From assembly GCA_030614915.1 (NCBI GenBank), contig JAUXAG010000009.1, forward strand, positions 46,216 through 110,215: a DNA stretch of 64,000 nt, written 5' to 3'. The translations under genes and the position numbers were made by a program. Under the pieces are notes generated by a model. The model did no database searches. It was not told the DNA's origin and saw only the letters and a list, made by a program, of their open reading frames with translations. The DNA is from Actinomycetes bacterium (GTDB lineage: Bacteria > Planctomycetota > Phycisphaerae > JAACET01). The stretch's first letter is position 1. Every line of letters begins with the position of its first letter. Positions 63,569 to 64,000 of the stretch are shown piece by piece.

Positions 63569-64000
63569 CCCGCCCCGCTTGCCTTTATTTTTCGCTGTCA
63601 TTCCCGCGCAGGCGGGCTTATCACCGCTTTGGCGGTAATCCATCTTGTCTTTTGTCGCCATAATACCCCGTGCTTGGGCACGGGGTTCTTTACTTGTTTG
63701 GGATTTTTTCAGATTTATCCGTCATACCCGCCCCACTTTTCCCGTCTTGCCTGATGAGACATGAACAAGAAAACCAAAAGGCAAATGTGAATCGGATTAA
63801 AAGGAAACCAAGCTTACTAATATGACTCATCTTCTCTCCTTCTCTCTACCAGGCTTATGACTGGCCCAATTGGCCATGAGCCTGGGAAAACAACCGAGCC
63901 GGACCTCAAACCCGACTCAGATCTGAACAGCTCACCTCTGAACACCAGTCAACACAATCATCTCTGATGGTCTCTACTGCTCTCTACCAGGCGTGTGGGG
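63569..64000. other. Spacer with repeat, terminator and hairpin; window end
   Basis: No gene. A GTCATTCCCGCGCAGG-type repeat is at 63596-63650. A hairpin CCAGGCTTATG/CATGAGCCTGG lies near 63850-63887, and CTCTCTACCAGGC occurs twice (about 63842 and 63981), perhaps the start of a repeat region that continues beyond the window. Confidence 0.6.
63665..63690 (+). terminator. Hairpin terminator after the ECF sigma gene
   Basis: Stem ACCCCGTGC (63665-63673) with GCACGGGGT (63678-63686), 4-nt loop, followed by TCTTTAC. It lies about 95 nt past the stop codon. Confidence 0.65.

Overview
The window looks like a chromosomal piece of a Gram-negative, probably anaerobic bacterium of the Planctomycetota, most likely Phycisphaerae-like. 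This placement is an inference. It rests on a complete outer-membrane/lipid A module with an LpxC-FabZ fusion (bamA, ompH, lpxD, lpxC-fabZ, lpxA), a tiny PEP-CTERM protein, a large exopolysaccharide locus, frequent GTG/TTG starts behind strong Shine-Dalgarno sites, and several families of dispersed hairpin repeats. No rRNA is present to confirm it.

Layout. 1-4.4 kb: a truncated GH51 arabinofuranosidase (minus), then the most notable genes of the window, hgcA and hgcB (plus), the corrinoid protein and ferredoxin that together methylate mercury. A minus-strand PP2C/SpoIIE phosphatase follows. A decayed copy of the 3' end of that phosphatase gene lies just upstream of hgcA, so the hgcAB pair sits between two direct repeats. 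4.4-7.2 kb: a DUF192 lipoprotein, an aspartyl-protease/PDZ protein, a four-helix-bundle gene interrupted by an amber codon, and two 89-bp repeats. 7.2-22.5 kb: tRNA-Pro and tRNA-Gln, then a long plus-strand housekeeping run glmU-prs-rplY-pth-rpsF-ssb-rpsR-rplI-dnaB-bamA-ompH-lpxD-lpxC/fabZ-lpxA-Gfo/Idh oxidoreductase, linking UDP-GlcNAc supply, translation, replication and outer-membrane assembly. 22.5-25.6 kb: an orphan membrane protein and a minus-strand leuC-leuD-ASCH group. 25.9-33.3 kb: envelope proteins, then dnaG-rpoD and a zinc-ribbon protein. 33.4-37.6 kb (minus): rsmE, GNAT, a four-TM transporter, DUF362 and UbiA.

37.9-53.5 kb is a polysaccharide assembly locus: TPR lipoprotein, Wza-like export protein, Wzz-like protein, a BY-kinase-like ATPase lacking its P-loop lysine, Wzy, Wzx, a GT2-GT4 fusion, radical SAM protein, two GT4 enzymes and an initiating sugar transferase, followed by a large TPR protein (53.6-55.2 kb) that may belong with it. 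An AT-rich island of about 2 kb (AlbA_2-domain protein plus a membrane coiled-coil protein), bounded by 19-nt imperfect direct repeats, splits this locus. 55.4-64 kb: metallophosphoesterase lipoprotein, NagD-like HAD phosphatase, a DUF2617-like protein, a small PEP-CTERM protein, uvrB and an ECF sigma factor, separated by repeat-rich spacers.

From about 7 kb on, the plus strand is C-rich whichever strand is coding, while at 1.6-4.4 kb it is G-rich. The skew therefore flips at roughly 4.4-7 kb. All functional statements come from reading motifs and gene order; no database search was run.
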